Assembly: GCF_003605575.1 (NCBI RefSeq) | Contig: NZ_QKNY01000007.1 | Coordinates: 18,637 to 82,636, forward strand | Reading direction: 5' to 3' | DNA from: Halonotius aquaticus | Lineage (GTDB): Archaea; Halobacteriota; Halobacteria; Halobacteriales; Haloferacaceae | DNA: 64,000 bases | Shown: positions 44,599-52,529 of the stretch, one piece after another | Numbering within the stretch: position 1 is the first letter of the stretch | Layout: each line of letters opens with the position of its first letter | Position numbers and translations under genes: made by a program | Notes under the pieces: model-generated | What the model was told of the DNA's origin: nothing | Seen by the model: the letters and a program-made list of their open reading frames with translations, nothing else | The model's database searches: none

Positions 44599-45045
44599 AT
44601 GCTCGTCCGTGAGTTGATGACAACTAACCTCGTGACTGCCCCGATCGAGGCCGATATGCGGACCGTCGCCAAGCGCATGCTTGAGGAGCGGGTCGGGAGT
44701 GTCATCATCACGAACGACGGGACGCCAACCGGGATCGTCACCGAATCCGACGCGCTACTGGTCGGCTATGCCGCCGACAAACCCTTTTCGGCGGTGTCGG
44801 CACAAGCGGCGATGAGCCACCCGCTTGCCACTATCGAGCCGACGACGACGATCAGAACTGCCACCGACCGGATGGTCGATGATGGGGTGAAGAAGCTCCC
44901 CGTCGTCTCGGAGTTGGAGCTTCAGGGGATTCTCACGATGACCGACATTGTTCGTGCCCACAGCGACCTCCTCAAGGAGGTTCGACAGATCGAACGTGGA
45001 CGGGGCCTCCACGATCCTGACGATTGGCAACTCTCCGAAGAGTAG
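44599..45045 (+). CDS. Twin CBS-domain protein
   Basis: 148 residues made only of two CBS domains: MLVRELMTTNLVTAPIEADMRTVAKRMLEERVGSVIITND and AAMSHPLATIEPTTTIRTATDRMVDDGVKKLPVVSE. Stand-alone CBS pairs bind adenine nucleotides or SAM and regulate partners. No partner is obvious nearby. The start codon follows a palindromic GATATAATATC at 44583-44593. Confidence 0.88.
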   Translation: MLVRELMTTNLVTAPIEADMRTVAKRMLEERVGSVIITNDGTPTGIVTESDALLVGYAADKPFSAVSAQAAMSHPLATIEPTTTIRTATDRMVDDGVKKLPVVSELELQGILTMTDIVRAHSDLLKEVRQIERGRGLHDPDDWQLSEE

Positions 45046-45139
45046 CCCCAGCAGCCAAAACAGACCGGCTAACTGTCTCGACCGATATCGATTGGGCATG
45101 TACTCGCACCCCACAATTGAAACACTGCACGTCAACCGC

Positions 45140-45144
45140 GGAGG
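45140..45144 (+). promoter_or_regulatory. Strong Shine-Dalgarno GGAGG
   Basis: GGAGG lies 6 bases before ATG 45151 and supports that small gene. Such a clear site is unusual among the leaderless genes here, and it suggests co-transcription with the CBS gene upstream. Confidence 0.55.
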
Positions 45145-45150
45145 CGGTCG

Positions 45151-45318
45151 ATGATATCACTGCCACCCGTTCTTGGCATCACCGTTGTCGCCCACACGTT
45201 GCTTGCGGTCGGTGTGGTCATCCATGGCCGTCGCACCGACACTGATCCCGGCTACTGGACGCTGGCGACGCTGTTGGTCGGCGTTATTGGTGTCGCCGGC
45301 TACCTGTGGCGCCGCTAA
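45151..45318 (+). CDS. 55-residue two-span membrane protein
   Basis: MISLPPVLGITVVAHTLLAVGVVIHG forms one helix, then the loop RRTDTDPGYW, then TLATLLVGVIGVAGYLWRR as a second. A GGAGG ribosome-binding site precedes the ATG, and codon third positions are G/C-rich. Likely an inner-membrane protein with both short ends on the same side. Function unknown; 105 bases after the CBS gene. Confidence 0.7.
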   Translation: MISLPPVLGITVVAHTLLAVGVVIHGRRTDTDPGYWTLATLLVGVIGVAGYLWRR

Positions 45319-45485
45319 CACACCCACTGCACCCCTCTCTCATCTGGCCTCTGAACCCCTCAGCTTCTGCTCGAAATCGCCAGCCAACGAGCCGACGGGC
45401 CGACGCAACACCACTTTCACTCCGCCGTCAGACACGCGGCACAGTAGTCGTAACGGTATTACCCTCGGCCCCGTCTTGATTGGGT

Positions 45486-45761
45486 ATGGTCGAAAACGTA
45501 CTCTGGCCGGCGTATTTTGACGCCGACCTGACGCGATCCGAGGGGCGGCGGGTCGCAACCGATCTCGCGGTCGACGAACCCGCTGTTGACGAGATCGCCA
45601 CCGCCGTCCAGCAGATCGGCTACGACGCCGTGATCGAACGCGACAAGACGTATCCCCGAGCCATCGAGCAACGCGGTCGCGTACTCGTCACGGGCGCAGA
45701 GGATACGAAAAACGATCTTGTCCAGGCCGTCGGTGCCTATCTCGGCGTCCTCCGGGAGTAA
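45486..45761 (+). CDS. srp19: Signal recognition particle 19 kDa protein
   Basis: 91 residues. It binds the apical helices of SRP (7S) RNA and prepares it for SRP54. The start [23 protein letters not shown] and [11 protein letters not shown] match archaeal SRP19. ATG 45486 is used, two codons into the longer frame. It is followed by gar1 after 1 base, a common haloarchaeal pair. Confidence 0.93.
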   Translation: MVENVLWPAYFDADLTRSEGRRVATDLAVDEPAVDEIATAVQQIGYDAVIERDKTYPRAIEQRGRVLVTGAEDTKNDLVQAVGAYLGVLRE

Positions 45762-45762
45762 G

Positions 45763-45990
45763 ATGCAGCGGATCGGCACTGTCGACAAAACCGCCCAAGG
45801 TCTCGGGATCGTCGCCCTCGATACTGAGGATACGCCCGACATCGGGCTGATGGTAATCGACGAGTCGCTGTCGACGGTCGGCCGGATCGTCGACATCTTT
45901 GGCCCGGTTGCCAGCCCGTATGCGGCGATCACACCGACCGATAGCGCGTCGCTGACGGATCTGGTCGGGACGACGCTGTACGCAGAGTAG
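45763..45990 (+). CDS. gar1: H/ACA RNA-protein complex component Gar1
   Basis: 75 residues with the Gar1 beta-barrel: RIGTVDKTAQGLGIVALD, followed by IDESLSTVGRIVDIFGPVASPYAAI, the conserved V-G-x-I-x-D-I-F-G-P-V motif. Eukaryotic Gly/Arg-rich tails are absent, as usual in archaea. It works with Cbf5, Nop10 and L7Ae in rRNA pseudouridylation. ATG 45763 lies one base after the SRP19 stop. Confidence 0.92.
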   Translation: MQRIGTVDKTAQGLGIVALDTEDTPDIGLMVIDESLSTVGRIVDIFGPVASPYAAITPTDSASLTDLVGTTLYAE

Positions 45991-46062
45991 CACCACCAAC
46001 CCCGTTTTCTCAGGTCGGGCTGCAAACACAACGGCCAAACCCCCCACCGTCCAAAGGCGACC

Positions 46063-47061
46063 ATGTTCCCCCGGGAGTATCGCGGCGTCGCCGTCGCCGT
46101 CGTGTTGTTCCTCCTCGTCCAGCTCGGCGCGCTCGCGTTGGTGGAGACGTTTTTCCAGCAGGGCTATCAGCCGGTCGAGGATCCGAGCGACCCGACCAAC
46201 AGCCTGTTTTATATCGGGGCGGTGTTGGTCGCGACGGTCTTCTTTCTGGCGGCGTTCAAGTATGATCTCGACTGGGTCGTCCGCGTCGTCATTGTCGCCA
46301 CCAGCGGGATGCTCTCGTGGTACGTCTTCAGCGCGATTGTTCCGCCCGGCGTTGCCGCAGTTCTCGGTGCCGGCATCGCCGTCGGGCTGTGGGTCTACCC
46401 TGAGTGGTACGTCGTCGACACCGCCGGGGTGTTGATGGGTGCGGGCGCGGCAGGCCTGTTCGGTATTACCTTTGGACTCCTGCCGGCGATCGTCCTGCTG
46501 TCGGTGCTGGCGGTCTACGACGCCATCAGCGTCTACAAAACCGAACACATGCTGGATCTCGCAGATGGCGTCATGGATCTCAGAATCCCTGTCATCCTCG
46601 TGATCCCACTATCGTGGTCGTACTCACTGTTGGACGACGTTGGCGACGACGCGGACGGCGATAGCGACGACGTTGGTGAGCATGATGCCAACGAGGCTGA
46701 CGACACAGACGACGAAAATACCGATCCGAGCGATGACATCGCCCCCGGCGACGACGAGCGCGAGGCCTTTTTTATCGGCCTCGGCGACGCCGTGATCCCT
46801 GGTGTGATGGTCGCCAGCGCGGCCTTTTTCTCGTCGGCCCCGCAGTACGCCGTGCCTGTTATCGAACTCAACACGCCTGCGCTGTTCTCGTTGGTCGGCA
46901 CGCTCGCTGGACTGTTCGTGCTCATGTCGATGGTAATGAAAGGGAAACCGCATGCCGGCCTACCCTTGCTCAACGGCGGCGCGATCGGTGGCTATCTACT
47001 TGGCGCGCTGTGGGTCGGCATCCCGCTTGCTGAAGCGGTCGGGATCACTGGATTCCTCTGA
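46063..47061 (+). CDS. Presenilin/signal-peptide-peptidase family intramembrane aspartyl protease
   Basis: 332 residues, about nine membrane helices. The catalytic aspartates stand in LAVYDAISVYKT (Asp153) and IGLGDAVIPG (Asp242); the Pro-x-Leu element is HAGLPLLNGG (about residue 301), a variant of PAL. A 35-residue acidic loop (DDVGDDADGDSDDVGEHDAN) separates the two catalytic helices, as in presenilin relatives. It cleaves membrane-spanning segments; substrates are unknown. Confidence 0.9.
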   Translation: MFPREYRGVAVAVVLFLLVQLGALALVETFFQQGYQPVEDPSDPTNSLFYIGAVLVATVFFLAAFKYDLDWVVRVVIVATSGMLSWYVFSAIVPPGVAAVLGAGIAVGLWVYPEWYVVDTAGVLMGAGAAGLFGITFGLLPAIVLLSVLAVYDAISVYKTEHMLDLADGVMDLRIPVILVIPLSWSYSLLDDVGDDADGDSDDVGEHDANEADDTDDENTDPSDDIAPGDDEREAFFIGLGDAVIPGVMVASAAFFSSAPQYAVPVIELNTPALFSLVGTLAGLFVLMSMVMKGKPHAGLPLLNGGAIGGYLLGALWVGIPLAEAVGITGFL

Positions 47062-47079
47062 CTCGCGGTTAGCACCCCA

Positions 47080-47610
47080 TCAGTTGTCGACGCCTTCCCG
47101 CACTTTGACCGCCATCCCGCTGTCGAAATCAGCCATCGCGTCCGCCGAGAGTTCGGCCCGCCCAACCGCCAGCAGGTCGCCGCGCTCGTGGACAACAAGT
47201 ACCTCGTCGCCGGGTCGGATCTCGGGGTCGACTTCGCTGACGAACTTGGCGAAGGCGTTCTTGCCCTCCCGCACAAACGGCTCGGAGTCGTCGCCGACGA
47301 CGACACGGCATCGCGGTCGATCGAAGGCCGCCGCCAGTCGCCGACCGCCGGCGATGCCGAGCGTGAATCGGCCGTCGACACCGTAAGAAACGAGGCGGTT
47401 GCCGTCGGCAACAAGTTGCCGCGGGCGACCGCTGCTGGAGCGGCGGATCTCGATGGCCTCGCCGGGTGGGAACAGTACCGCGCCCGCGCCGGCACCGAAC
47501 TGGTAGTCGGCAATCGTCCGGAGTTCATCGAGGCCGCGGTCGTGAGTGCTGTCGTCGGGTGTCTCGTCGCTTGGGGGTGTCGCCCCCCGGCTGGCTGCCT
47601 CATCGCTCAT
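47080..47610 (-). CDS. PUA-domain RNA-binding protein
   Basis: 176 residues. The last about 80 residues form a PUA domain: GDDSEPFVREGKNAFAKFVSEVDPEIRPGDEVLVVHERGDLLAVGRAELSADAM, the barrel found in tRNA-guanine transglycosylases and pseudouridine synthases. The preceding part (LRTIADYQFGAGAGAVLFPPGEAIEIRRSSSGRPRQLV) also occurs in stand-alone archaeal PUA proteins. It probably binds structured RNA. Start ATG 47610. Downstream member of a minus-strand group with NYN nuclease. Confidence 0.85.
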   Translation of the reverse strand: MSDEAASRGATPPSDETPDDSTHDRGLDELRTIADYQFGAGAGAVLFPPGEAIEIRRSSSGRPRQLVADGNRLVSYGVDGRFTLGIAGGRRLAAAFDRPRCRVVVGDDSEPFVREGKNAFAKFVSEVDPEIRPGDEVLVVHERGDLLAVGRAELSADAMADFDSGMAVKVREGVDN

Positions 47611-47673
47611 ACAGTTGGTGTCTCGTCGGGCGTACAAAAGCGGGGTTGTCTGTGGCGACGATACCGGGTGTAG

Positions 47674-47841
47674 CTATGAAACGAGTCGCTGCCGAACCCA
47701 CGCCAACAGCGCGAACAGGACAAGCCCGATGGCGACGCCGGCGAGCGTGCTCTGGAGCAGGGTTCGGCCGAGTGCAAGGCCGATCGCCACGCCGAACGTA
47801 AACGGGAGGGCAAGCCCCTCAATCTGGGTGCTTGTGGGCAT
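47674..47841 (-). CDS. 55-residue two-span membrane protein, coupled to NYN nuclease
   Basis: It starts MPTSTQIEGLALPFTFGVAI, followed by a hydrophobic stretch to LQSTLAGVAIGLVLFALLAW and a basic VRQRLVS end. The start codon directly follows the NYN stop (TAG-ATG), and codon bias fits a real gene. It may anchor a partner to the membrane. Function unknown. Confidence 0.75.
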   Translation of the reverse strand: MPTSTQIEGLALPFTFGVAIGLALGRTLLQSTLAGVAIGLVLFALLAWVRQRLVS

Positions 47842-48339
47842 CTACAGGAGGAACTGCTCTTTGTTGTCGGCGAGATCGGTGAACTCATCTGTCGCGTCGA
47901 TCAGCTCCTCAGCTGTCGAGGAGCCAAAGGCCATCACCTCAACGCGGACGCCCTCATGACGGAGGTGCGAACAGAGCCGCGAGAAGTCGCCATCGCCGGT
48001 ACACAACACAACCGTGTCGACGTGGTCGGCCAGCGTGATCGCATCGAGGCTCATCCCGACATCCCAGTCGGCCTTCTTGCTGCCGTCACCAAACGTCTTG
48101 ATCGCCTTGATCTTGGTCTCGAAGCCGATGTCGACGAGCGCGTCGAAGAAATCCTCCTCGTTGGGTGCGTCCGCCCGGATCACATAGGCGATCGCCCGGG
48201 TCAACTCGCGGCCGGCGACCGCCTCGGTCAACAGCCCCTCGTAGTCGATGTTCCGTGAGTAGTCGCTGTGGGCCGTATGATACAGGTTCTGGGAGTCAGC
48301 GAGCACGGCAACCCGCTGATCAGGGTGAATGTCGGTCAT
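47842..48339 (-). CDS. NYN-domain (LabA/DUF88-type) ribonuclease-like protein
   Basis: 165 residues with the PIN-like NYN fold: VLADSQNLYH (first catalytic Asp), KADWDVGMSLD (second acidic pair) and CTGDGDFSRLCSHLRHEG (third, GDGDF). NYN proteins are metal-dependent RNases. ATG 48339 gives a start just before the first strand. Its immediate neighbours are a tiny membrane protein and a PUA protein, suggesting RNA processing near the membrane. No toxin-antitoxin signature was seen. Confidence 0.9.
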   Translation of the reverse strand: MTDIHPDQRVAVLADSQNLYHTAHSDYSRNIDYEGLLTEAVAGRELTRAIAYVIRADAPNEEDFFDALVDIGFETKIKAIKTFGDGSKKADWDVGMSLDAITLADHVDTVVLCTGDGDFSRLCSHLRHEGVRVEVMAFGSSTAEELIDATDEFTDLADNKEQFLL

Positions 48340-48414
48340 ATCGATCCACGACCGGCCGGCGTGTTGAGCCTGTCGCACCGCTGGTCGGTCGGCTCCCCTC
48401 GGCCGCTCTCGGGC

Positions 48415-48930
48415 TCAGCGATTGAATTTCACGTTCGCGTCGGTGATCGACTCTCGAAGAAACGGGTGTTCAACGGTTTTCTCGATCGACCCGTCTCGTG
48501 CGTGCACCGCCAATTCCTTAAAATCAAACTGCTCTTGGGCCTGTTTGCCGTACTCGTAGGCCTGTTTGACCGCGCTTGCGGAGCCGAACACGTAGCGTTC
48601 GCCCTCGGGGACGACGAGCCATTTTTTCAACAGCTGGCTGTAGGTGACCCGCAGCGTGCTAAACAGATCGTTCCAGTAGACATCGCCGACGCTTGTTGCT
48701 GAATCCCACCGCAGCGTACAGGGGTGGCGGTCGGCCTCCAACCGATCTGAGGCGGCCGCCATCGCCTCCATCCGCCGGCGGTGAACCGAAAAGATCGTCG
48801 CCTCCTCGGGGGTGCGCCGGAACTCACGACAGACATAGCCCTGCTCGGTCTCGATGACCTCTAAGGGCTGCTTGCAGGGCGGAGCGTCCCCGCCGCCGAG
48901 ATGCCCAACGGCGGATCGGTTGTTCGACAC
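48415..48930 (-). CDS. Conserved-looking 171-residue protein, unknown function
   Basis: It has a Cys/His-poor alpha/beta layout: CREFRRTPEEATIFSVHRRRMEAMAAASDRLEAD, then DSATSVGDVYWNDLFSTLRVTYSQLLKKWLVVPEGERYVFGSASAVKQAYEYGKQAQEQFDF. GTG 48930 is proposed because a TATA-like TTATTTAT lies 27-34 bases upstream. No membrane segment or enzymatic motif is recognised. It is 75 bases upstream of the NYN gene on the same strand. Confidence 0.65.
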   Translation of the reverse strand: MSNNRSAVGHLGGGDAPPCKQPLEVIETEQGYVCREFRRTPEEATIFSVHRRRMEAMAAASDRLEADRHPCTLRWDSATSVGDVYWNDLFSTLRVTYSQLLKKWLVVPEGERYVFGSASAVKQAYEYGKQAQEQFDFKELAVHARDGSIEKTVEHPFLRESITDANVKFNR

Positions 48931-48956
48931 GGATACAGATAGCTCCGCTGGAACGC

Positions 48957-48964
48957 ATAAATAA
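48957..48964 (-). promoter_or_regulatory. TATA box that decides a GTG start at 48930
   Basis: ATAAATAA on the plus strand (TTATTTAT on the minus strand) is 27-34 bases before GTG 48930, while the longer ATG reading at 48972 would begin upstream of it. Confidence 0.5.
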
Positions 48965-49065
48965 GTTCCCAAGAACTGATCGATCGGGCTGCAGTCTGCC
49001 GGATCGTCAAAGAAATAGTATTGAGATACTACTCTCCTCGTCTTCCCGACGGCGACTCACCAAGC

Positions 49066-51021
49066 TTAGAGCTGTGTGCGGACGCGGCTGATCGCCGGCA
49101 ACGAGACCCCAAGCACGTCGGCAACGGCGTCGGCCGCGCTCAACAGCCAGTCGGCGCGCTCGATCCGTGAATCAAGATCACCGGGCCCGAGGCGATACCG
49201 TTCGACGAGCGTCTCGATCGTGGCGCCCTCGCTCCACTCCGCGAGGATCCGGGCGGTTTTGACCGCCTCAAGCCATCGCTCGAAGTCCTCGGCGTCGCCC
49301 ATCGCCGTCGTGAACTCGTCGGCGTGCTGGCGGGCGTACTCGTAGATCGCCGCCCGCTCCTCGTTGCCGAGATAGGTATCGTGCATATCCGGCGTGTCAC
49401 AGATGATCTCCAAGGCGGTGAGCGCGGTCGGCTCGGCCATTTCTCCGGCTGTCCGCAGTCCCTCAACGATCCGCACCCCGGTTTCGGGGGTGATGTACTG
49501 CGTTGAGACGGTCGCGCCGATCTCGGTCGCCGCCAGGACGTTACCGTCCGTTGGTTCGTTGTCGCCCGAATCACGGACGACCAGCCCCATCTCGATCAAC
49601 TCCTCGATGACGGCGGCGACGATGCCAGCGAGGTCGTCGACGGGTGTCTGGTGGGCGTAAAACGTCGCCGCCAGTACGTCCAAGATTCCGGATTCGGTCT
49701 CCGCGAAGCCGGAGGCGATAATCGACAGCACGTGGGTTCGCAGCGCGGCCTCGCTCGCCAGCTTCGATTCGACGGCTTCGGGGTCGGTACCGAGATACCG
49801 CTCGGCCAACGCCTCAGGGTCGTCGGTATCGACGAGGATCGCCTCGCCGTAGGGGTCGAGATGCGGTCGACCGGCCCGCCCGCACATCTGGTGGATTTCG
49901 AGGACGGGCAGCCACTCCGTTCCCGAGCCGGTGTAGCGTTGCTGGTCGCGGACGACGACCCGGCGGGCAGGGACGTTGACACCGGCGGCCAGCGTCGGCG
50001 TCGCACAGATGGCATCCAGCGTCCGCTTCCGGAATGCCGACTCGACAAGCGCGCGGTGGCCGCTTCGGAGCCCGGCGTGGTGGAAGGCGACGCCATCGCG
50101 CACACAGTCGGCGAGCCGCTGACCGGTGACGGTGCCGTCGAGGGTTTCGATCTCGTCGGCGACGGCCTCGCGGTCGGCCTGCGTGGTGTCGCTGGTATCG
50201 TCAGCGTCGCCGCGCAGTCGCTCGGCGAGCGATTCGGCTTCCCGCCGGGAGCGGACAAACGCCAGCGACTGGCCGCCGTCGGCGAGGGCGTCGTCGACAA
50301 GCTGGGCGGTCGTTTCGGTGTCGAGATCCGCATCCGGTGGTAGTTCCGCGGCGTCGATCCCGAGCGGGTCGGACGTCTCGTCATCGTATGTGATGGCGTC
50401 GCTGTCGGCAACGCCGGTGCGGAGATCGACGGGTCGCCAGTCGGATTCGACGAGTTTCGCGCCGAGCCAGTCGGCGATCTCGTCGGCGTTGGCCACGGTT
50501 GCCGACAGCGCGACCAGTTGGACACCCGGTGTGAGACGCCGGAGATGGGCCAGCGTGACCTCCAGTGTCGGCCCGCGATCCGCCTGGCCGAGCAGGTGGA
50601 CTTCGTCGACGACGACACAGCCGATGTCGTCGACCCAGGAGGCACCGTTGCGAATGGCGGAGTCAACTTTCTCGCTTGTGGCGACGACGATATCGTGATC
50701 GGCGAGTTCCGCGGCCGGCGAATCATAATCGCCGGTGGCGATGCCGACATCGACGCCCGGCAGCTCGCTGAAGGTTGCGTGTTTTTCTGTGGCGAGGGCG
50801 CGCAGCGGGACGATATACAGCCCCGGCCCGTCGGCGGTGAGCATGGCGAGTTGGGCGATTAGGGTCTTGCCGCTGGCGGTCGGGATCGCGGCCATGACGT
50901 TCTCGCCATCGCAGATCCCAGCCTCAACCGTCTCGGCTTGCGGTGGGTACAGCTCTTCGATCCCCTGTCGCTGGAAGTGGGCGACGTGTGGCATCGCAAG
51001 CGGCAACGCATCGACCTGCAT
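49066..51021 (-). CDS. Hel308-like superfamily 2 helicase, short form
   Basis: 651 residues. Motifs: IPTASGKTLIAQ (Walker A, about 45-56), CVVVDEVHLLGQADRGPTLEVTL (DEVH), LVALSATV (SAT) and HQMCGRAGRP (motif VI). The N-terminus (FQRQGIEELYPPQAETVEAG) and the winged-helix and ratchet region (HTYLGNEERAA follows) resemble Hel308/Hjm, which unwinds forked DNA. The protein ends at LLSAADAVADVLGVSLPAISRVRTQL, where Hel308 normally continues into a C-terminal HhH domain, so that domain looks missing. The assignment to Hel308 is good; truncation is judged from memory of the family. Confidence 0.85.
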   Translation of the reverse strand: MQVDALPLAMPHVAHFQRQGIEELYPPQAETVEAGICDGENVMAAIPTASGKTLIAQLAMLTADGPGLYIVPLRALATEKHATFSELPGVDVGIATGDYDSPAAELADHDIVVATSEKVDSAIRNGASWVDDIGCVVVDEVHLLGQADRGPTLEVTLAHLRRLTPGVQLVALSATVANADEIADWLGAKLVESDWRPVDLRTGVADSDAITYDDETSDPLGIDAAELPPDADLDTETTAQLVDDALADGGQSLAFVRSRREAESLAERLRGDADDTSDTTQADREAVADEIETLDGTVTGQRLADCVRDGVAFHHAGLRSGHRALVESAFRKRTLDAICATPTLAAGVNVPARRVVVRDQQRYTGSGTEWLPVLEIHQMCGRAGRPHLDPYGEAILVDTDDPEALAERYLGTDPEAVESKLASEAALRTHVLSIIASGFAETESGILDVLAATFYAHQTPVDDLAGIVAAVIEELIEMGLVVRDSGDNEPTDGNVLAATEIGATVSTQYITPETGVRIVEGLRTAGEMAEPTALTALEIICDTPDMHDTYLGNEERAAIYEYARQHADEFTTAMGDAEDFERWLEAVKTARILAEWSEGATIETLVERYRLGPGDLDSRIERADWLLSAADAVADVLGVSLPAISRVRTQL

Positions 51022-51072
51022 CTATCGCTTCCTGCGGCCTACTGCCCTAAAAGCCTATGCGGGCCAACCGGC

Positions 51073-52341
51073 TCAGGCGCGGCTGATCTGCTCGGTGACA
51101 ACGCGCACGCCGACATCGACGCCGGTTCGCTCCCGGATACGCTCCCTGAGTGCGGCTGCTGTCGGTGGATTCTCACCGTAGACACGCACTGTCACGGTGT
51201 CGGGCTGTTGGGTCAGGAGGTTTGGCTCGTAGGTGAACTCCACAGCAAGCAGGTTCTCGGTTGCATCGTCGGCGATCGTCTCAACCTCGGTCTCGAACTG
51301 GGCGTTTTCGCGGGCTGCCAGCGAACTGGTCGCCAGAAACGACGTGAGAATCAGGATCGACACCCCAAAGATCAGGAGCCGTCGTCCGGTGAGCCGGCGG
51401 GCCTCTTTCTCATCGTACCAGTGGGTCGGTTTGTACCGCCGCACCCAGATTGTCGTCACGCCGGCGACGTTGATCGACAACAGATTGACCGACACCAACA
51501 CACCCGCGCCGACCGCAAGCGTCGGATCGACGTAGGCGATCCCGAGGCCGACCGCCGCCGCCGGCGGCATCAACGCGACGGCGATCATGACGCCGACCAA
51601 CGCCTCGTCGGCTCCGGAAGTCAGCGACAGCGCGCCGGCGATCCCCGCGCCCAGCGCGATCGCCAACGAGAGCAGGCCGGGGTGGGCGCGCTCGGCGACC
51701 TGCTGAATAAGAAGTAGTTCAAGCTCCGGGGCGAGGACGGCCCGATAGCCAGCGGCAAACAGTGTCGCGCTGCCGACCGCGACCGCGAGGCCGATCGCCT
51801 GCGAGCGCATCCCCTCCCAGAACAGCGCGTCGTCGCTGACGACGGTGCCGACACAGGAGGCCATCGCGGGTCCGATCAGCGGCGCGATCACCATCGAGCC
51901 GACGACAACCGCCGCGCTGTCTTGCAGCAGCCCGGCGGTGGCGACGATCGCGCTGATCAGCGTCAATGCGATGTAGTTGGTGGTGCTCCGGGAGAGATTT
52001 CGCGCCTTCGTCTGGAGTTCCTCTCTGGAGATCCGTTCGTCCTCGGCGACGCCGTTTGTCTCCTCGTCGTCCTCATCGTCGGCCTGCTGCTCTTCGAAGC
52101 GGTCGGAGACGATGGTCTCGACATCGGAGACGATCATGTAGCCGTCGCGCTCGACGCCGACATCCCGGAGCTCATCGAGGATCCCCTCGACGCTGTCGAC
52201 ATCGGTCGGGATGTAGACGATGTCGCTGTAATCGCTCCGGGAGGTCTCGCTTGTCATCGCGTAATCGATCTCCGCGTCCTCCAGATACTCGATGACAAGC
52301 TGCCGTTTCCCCTCCGGGACGAGTGTTTGGATCAGGCGCAT
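51073..52341 (-). CDS. DUF389 (TIGR00341) membrane protein
   Basis: 422 residues. N-terminal cytosolic ferredoxin-like region (MRLIQTLVPEGKRQLVIEYLEDAEIDYAMTS), an acidic linker, six or more membrane helices with the DUF389 hallmark DSAAVVVGSMVIAPLIGPAMA, and a C-terminal domain (DTVTVRVYGENPPTAAAL). Possibly a transporter of polar solutes; not established. ATG 52341 is used; the 65-residue extension to 52536 has atypical Cys/Thr/Pro composition. Confidence 0.88.
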   Translation of the reverse strand: MRLIQTLVPEGKRQLVIEYLEDAEIDYAMTSETSRSDYSDIVYIPTDVDSVEGILDELRDVGVERDGYMIVSDVETIVSDRFEEQQADDEDDEETNGVAEDERISREELQTKARNLSRSTTNYIALTLISAIVATAGLLQDSAAVVVGSMVIAPLIGPAMASCVGTVVSDDALFWEGMRSQAIGLAVAVGSATLFAAGYRAVLAPELELLLIQQVAERAHPGLLSLAIALGAGIAGALSLTSGADEALVGVMIAVALMPPAAAVGLGIAYVDPTLAVGAGVLVSVNLLSINVAGVTTIWVRRYKPTHWYDEKEARRLTGRRLLIFGVSILILTSFLATSSLAARENAQFETEVETIADDATENLLAVEFTYEPNLLTQQPDTVTVRVYGENPPTAAALRERIRERTGVDVGVRVVTEQISRA

Positions 52342-52529
52342 GGCTGATGGCTGGTTGGTGGCGGCCCTCTCGATCGACTCGGTGTGAACACTACAGGCTC
52401 GTTTCGGAGCCGGGAGTAAAACAGTCGTGGGTGTTGGTGTCGACGCCACCGGCGGCCGGGCTGGATCTACGTAGCTCGCGGCGCGGTCGTTTGGGAACGT
52501 TCTTACAACTGTAGTGCCGTCACTCGGGC

